NCBI GenBank assembly: GCA_002402575.1
Contig: DHGD01000146.1
Location: 12,641-21,758 of the forward strand
Length of the DNA stretch: 9,118 nt
From: Syntrophomonas sp. UBA4807
Lineage (GTDB): Bacteria; Bacillota; Syntrophomonadia; Syntrophomonadales; Syntrophomonadaceae
Reading direction: 5' to 3'
Both the position numbers and the translations under genes were made by a program. Each line of letters begins with the position of its first letter. The first letter of the stretch is position 1. A model generated the notes under the pieces. It had not been told where the DNA came from. It did not search any database and worked only from the letters and a program-made list of their open reading frames with translations. Positions 6,830 to 9,118 of this stretch are shown here, piece after piece.

Positions 6830-6857
6830 TCAAGAAAGCGATATGTACTGCCGATAA
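6830..6857 (+). promoter_or_regulatory. Candidate sigma-D (FliA/sigma-28) promoter of fliW-csrA-fliD
   Basis: TCAAGAA (6830-6836), 13 nt, then GCCGATAA (6850-6857), an exact match to the FliA/SigD -10 consensus. The -35 differs from TAAAG by one base. Spacing is identical to the flgM candidate (16 nt between the 4-base -35 core and the -10 box). The predicted start lies near 6864. No comparable housekeeping promoter is visible in this interval. Confidence 0.68.
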
Positions 6858-6863
6858 ATGAAA

Positions 6864-6884
6864 TAGTGAAAATTATTTTCACTA
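6864..6884 (+). repeat. Perfect 21-bp palindrome at the predicted fliW transcription start
   Basis: TAGTGAAAAT, one central T, then ATTTTCACTA: arms of 10 bp with no mismatch. It begins about 7 nt after the sigma-D-like -10 box, so it would be the 5'-terminal hairpin of the mRNA (9-bp stem, TTA loop) or a dimeric operator overlapping the start site. The fliW ribosome site GGGAGG (6894-6899) lies 10 nt beyond its 3' end. Confidence 0.8.
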
Positions 6885-6909
6885 GCTCACATAGGGAGGC
6901 ACACTTTAA

Positions 6910-7380
6910 GTGAATTGCATAAAAATCAGGAGCAAATATCTGGACGAGATCGAGATTGAAAGCGACCAAGTAATTGTTTTCCCGGAAGGCCTGCCAGCCT
7001 TTGAGGATGAACGCCAATTTGTCATTATACCGTTTGCGGAAGACTCGCCCTTCTTCTATCTGCAGTCATTAAGGAACGCCCGGCTCTGTTTTATATTGGC
7101 TGATATATTCACGTTTTTCCCCGACTACCAGGTGGAGATCGACAACCATGAATTACAGCGCCTGAAAATCGAGGAGGGCGGGCACGGCTCATTGAATATT
7201 TTTGCTTTGCTGACCATACCCAAAATATTCTCTGAGACCACCGCCAACCTGCTGGCTCCCTTGGTGATAAATTTTGAAAAGCAGGTGGGAATTCAATATA
7301 TACCGCATGTTTCGCATTATCATACCAAGCATCCCTTGTTTGAAGAGACCGCAGTCAGCCCCGCTCGGGGGGTGAAATAA
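6910..7380 (+). CDS. fliW: FliW, flagellin-binding assembly factor and CsrA antagonist
   Basis: 156 residues with the FliW beta-fold signature: the early segment with VIVFPEGLPAFEDE (21-34; the family usually has GLPGFE, so Gly is replaced by Ala30 here), and a C-terminal part that includes NIFALLTIPK, LLAPLVINFEKQVGIQ. FliW binds either flagellin or CsrA; when flagellin is exported, FliW is freed and inhibits CsrA. The start is GTG 6910 after GGGAGG (6894-6899) with a slightly long 10-nt gap; no better in-frame start was seen. csrA begins 1 nt after the stop, a typical coupled pair. The C-terminus has a tail of about ten residues beyond the usual core. Confidence 0.94.
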   Translation: MNCIKIRSKYLDEIEIESDQVIVFPEGLPAFEDERQFVIIPFAEDSPFFYLQSLRNARLCFILADIFTFFPDYQVEIDNHELQRLKIEEGGHGSLNIFALLTIPKIFSETTANLLAPLVINFEKQVGIQYIPHVSHYHTKHPLFEETAVSPARGVK

Positions 7381-7381
7381 G

Positions 7382-7636
7382 ATGCTGGTACTTAACCGCA
7401 AAAAGGGACAGAGCATTTGCATAGGCGAGCAGATCAAGATCACCGTGGTCGATGTTCAAGGCGACTACATCAAGATTGGTATTGACGCTCCGCGTGAGGT
7501 GGGGGTGTACCGCCAGGAGATCTACCGGGAAATCGTTTCCAGCAACTTGCAGGCCGCCGCCGGAGAAACCGGAGCGGATAAACACCATCTGTTAGACGAG
7601 CTTTTTAAATCACAATTGGAGACCATACCCAGGTAA
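7382..7636 (+). CDS. csrA: CsrA, mRNA-binding translational regulator
   Basis: 84-residue dimeric RNA-binding protein that blocks translation by binding GGA-containing sites over ribosome sites. Conserved features are all present: start MLVLNRK with L4 and R6, core GQSICIGEQIKITVVDVQGDYIKIGIDAP, and R44 in YRQEIY. The RNA-contact residues L4, R6 and R44 match the family. At 84 residues it is longer than the Bacillus protein (74) and much longer than the enteric one (61); the extra residues form a polar, probably helical tail (DKHHLLDELFKSQLE), the region where FliW contacts CsrA in Bacillus. The ribosome site is the G-run at 7367-7374, inside fliW. It ends in tandem stops TAA-TAG (7634-7639). 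Confidence 0.96.
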   Translation: MLVLNRKKGQSICIGEQIKITVVDVQGDYIKIGIDAPREVGVYRQEIYREIVSSNLQAAAGETGADKHHLLDELFKSQLETIPR

Positions 7637-7650
7637 TAGGAGGGAGCAAT

Positions 7651-9087
7651 ATGGCTATCAGGATATCAGGATTGGCCAGTGGGTTTGACACGGAAAGCAT
7701 CATCAAGGAGGCCATGAAGGCGGAGACCGCCCGTGTGGACGTAGTGCGTCAGCAGAAGCAGATCCTGGAGTGGAAGCGGGAGCAGTACCGGGAAGCAAAC
7801 ACCAAATTCCTAGCCCTGCGCAGTTCCCTGCTTAACTTGAAACTGCAGGGCACTTTTCAGGCCAAAACGGTTACCTCGACAGACCCCTCGGTTCTTGCCG
7901 CCACTGCTGCCAGCAGCGCAGTGGAAGGCAGCTTCAGCATTGAAGTGATAAGACTGGCCCGGGGAGCCAGCAAAGAAAGCACCCCGGTGGGCAGTGATTA
8001 TGTGCACAGTGCGGGCGAGGCCTCCTTTGCCCTGACAGGAAAAAACGGTACTGCCGCCATTACCGTGGAGGATGGGGATACCATCGCCGCGGTGGTGGCT
8101 AAGATCAATGAGCAGCAGGCCGCGACCGGGATCAGGGCTACCTACGATTCAAGCCAGAATAAGTTTTATCTGTTCACCTCCGGGAGCGGAGCCGATGCCA
8201 AAATAGAACTCCAGGATAGCAGCGGCTTTTTGGCCTCCACTTTAAATTTGGACCTTACCACGGTGCAGGGCAGTGATGCCGCTATAAAATTCAACGGCGG
8301 GCAGGAGTTGAATTTCTCCTCCAACCGCTTCACCTTCAACAATATCAATTTCAATCTCCTAAAAGCGGGTCAGACCGTTGATATCAACGTCAGCCCCAAT
8401 ATTGACAGCGCGGTGGAGAAGATTAAGGATTTTGTGGAGAAGTATAATGCCGCGGTAGGATACATTTCCGAAAAGCTGGGCGAAAAACGCTACCGCGATT
8501 TCGCGCCGCTAAGCGATGAACAGAAACAGGAAATGAAAGAAAAAGAGATCGAACTGTGGGAAGAAAAGGCCAAGAGCGGGCTGTTGCGCAGTGAATCGAC
8601 CCTCTTTAACCTGTACAGCGCCATCCGCAACCAGACTTCAGCCACCGTAGCCGATGCCGGCAAATACTCCAGCCTCAGCGCCGTCGGCATCACTACCGCG
8701 GGATGGCAGGATCAGGGCAAATTATACCTCGACGAGGATAAACTGCGCACCGCCTTGAGCCAGGACCCGGAAGGGGTAATGAAGCTATTCACCAATAGTG
8801 TTGAGGGCACCGACCAGGGTATAGCCGTCAGGCTCTACGATCAGGTCAATGCCAGCATGCAGCGCATCACCAATACTGCGGGTACGGTAAGTGCCGGGGC
8901 TGATAACAGCAGCCTGGGGCGGGAGATAGAACGGGTGGATAAGCGAATCAACACCCTGGAAGAGCGCCTGCAGGAGGTAGAGGACCGCTACTACCGGCAG
9001 TTCACTGCCATGGAACAAGCCCTTCAGCAGATGAATGCCCAGAGCCAGTGGCTGGCGCAGCAGTTCAGCAGTTCTTCCGGCCAATAG
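7651..9087 (+). CDS. fliD: FliD, filament cap protein (HAP2)
   Basis: 478 residues, near the 498 of Bacillus FliD. The N-terminus shows the FliD signature ISGLASGFDTESIIKEAMKAE (5-25), followed by a long coil (about 26-65). The middle has the variable Ig-like domains. Around residues 280-315 is the conserved PLSDEQKQEMKEKEIE...WEEKAKSGLLR segment. The C-terminal coil (about 425-475, EIERVDKRINTLEERLQEVE then MEQALQQMNAQSQWLAQQF) pairs with the N-terminal one. The cap pentamer at the filament tip lets flagellin subunits fold and insert. AGGAGG (7638-7643) sits 7 nt before ATG 7651. The gene is 14 nt from csrA, so cap and regulator are probably co-transcribed. fliS would be expected next; the remaining 31 nt hold nothing visible. 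Confidence 0.96.
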   Translation: MAIRISGLASGFDTESIIKEAMKAETARVDVVRQQKQILEWKREQYREANTKFLALRSSLLNLKLQGTFQAKTVTSTDPSVLAATAASSAVEGSFSIEVIRLARGASKESTPVGSDYVHSAGEASFALTGKNGTAAITVEDGDTIAAVVAKINEQQAATGIRATYDSSQNKFYLFTSGSGADAKIELQDSSGFLASTLNLDLTTVQGSDAAIKFNGGQELNFSSNRFTFNNINFNLLKAGQTVDINVSPNIDSAVEKIKDFVEKYNAAVGYISEKLGEKRYRDFAPLSDEQKQEMKEKEIELWEEKAKSGLLRSESTLFNLYSAIRNQTSATVADAGKYSSLSAVGITTAGWQDQGKLYLDEDKLRTALSQDPEGVMKLFTNSVEGTDQGIAVRLYDQVNASMQRITNTAGTVSAGADNSSLGREIERVDKRINTLEERLQEVEDRYYRQFTAMEQALQQMNAQSQWLAQQFSSSSGQ

Positions 9088-9118
9088 GTATATTGAACAA
9101 AGCTATAAAAGACTGACC

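Larger units (their letters stand above)
6564..6909 (+). other. Gene-free stretch rich in inverted repeats, upstream of fliW
   Basis: No convincing gene: an open frame at 6664-6861 starts with TTG, has no ribosome site and reads as low-confidence peptide. Several stems are visible. 6650-6654/6681-6685 (GTCTA/TAGAC) encloses GCCGG/CCGGC (6658-6662/6670-6674). GCTTGGC/GCCAGGC (6686-6692/6697-6703) closes a GGCA loop. GGCATCATCT (6734-6743) pairs with AGATGA and TGCC (6767-6779) around an AAG bulge. The 10-mer CCGGCCCCGC occurs twice (6670-6679 and 6746-6755). The central part is clearly more GC-rich than the flanks, and the last 80 nt carry the promoter and palindrome. It occupies the place of yviE in Bacillus. 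It may be a structured leader RNA, a small RNA, or a decayed gene or element. Confidence 0.55.

Noticed and set aside
6664..6861. 65-codon open frame, with an internal ATG at 6769 (30 codons, beginning MKVPFIYGTSG) preceded by AAGGGAG.
   Set aside because: The TTG start lacks a ribosome site. For ATG 6769 the purine run abuts the start codon with no spacing, the 3' end overlaps the sigma-D-like promoter, and the DNA forms stems.
7578..7597. TAAA ... GACGAG before fliD as a third sigma-D promoter.
   Set aside because: Spacing is only 12 nt and the -10 match is poor; fliD is well explained as part of the fliW-csrA unit.

Overview
The window reads as one co-oriented stretch (all genes on the + strand) of a motile low-GC-lineage Gram-positive bacterium (Firmicutes/Clostridia type), although its base composition is fairly balanced. 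The inference rests on gene order: degS-degU, a comFC-type gene, yvyF, flgM, flgN, flgK, flgL, fliW, csrA, fliD is the Bacillus/Clostridia late-flagellar order. FliW-CsrA with DegS-DegU and a YvyF protein is typical of that phylum. A Syntrophomonadaceae or Peptococcaceae-like clostridium is plausible, but I cannot name a species from sequence reading alone.

Layout. 1-967 is the 3' part of degS (sensor kinase, 5' end outside the window), overlapping degU (933-1589). Then comes a 57-codon single-span membrane protein of unknown function (1660-1833), in the place where Bacillus carries fakBA/comFA/comFB. A 164-nt spacer with promoter-like boxes and an 8-bp inverted repeat leads to comFC (1998-2720) and yvyF (2738-3142). 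A 154-nt spacer carries a strong Shine-Dalgarno followed by a two-codon ORF and a sigma-D-like promoter. It precedes the filament-junction block flgM, flgN, flgK, flgL (3297-6563). A 346-nt gene-free stretch (6564-6909) is dense in inverted repeats and ends in a second sigma-D-like promoter with a perfect palindrome at the expected transcription start. The last block is fliW-csrA-fliD (6910-9087). The final 31 bases hold no visible gene.

How it works together. DegS-DegU is a two-component switch acting on motility and exoprotein genes. FlgM holds the flagellar sigma factor SigD/FliA until the hook is finished. FlgN chaperones FlgK and FlgL, the two hook-filament junction proteins, and FliD is the filament cap. 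FliW and CsrA form the partner-switch that couples flagellin translation to flagellin export. Nearly all the protein content is thus the checkpoint between hook completion and filament growth.

I found no mobile element, CRISPR array, tRNA or rRNA. All proteins except the 57-aa one belong to known families. The parts not explained by known genes are the non-coding spacers: the structured region upstream of fliW, the two-codon ORF before flgM, and the hairpin before comFC. Flagellin (hag) and yviE, both expected by synteny with Bacillus, are missing from their usual positions.
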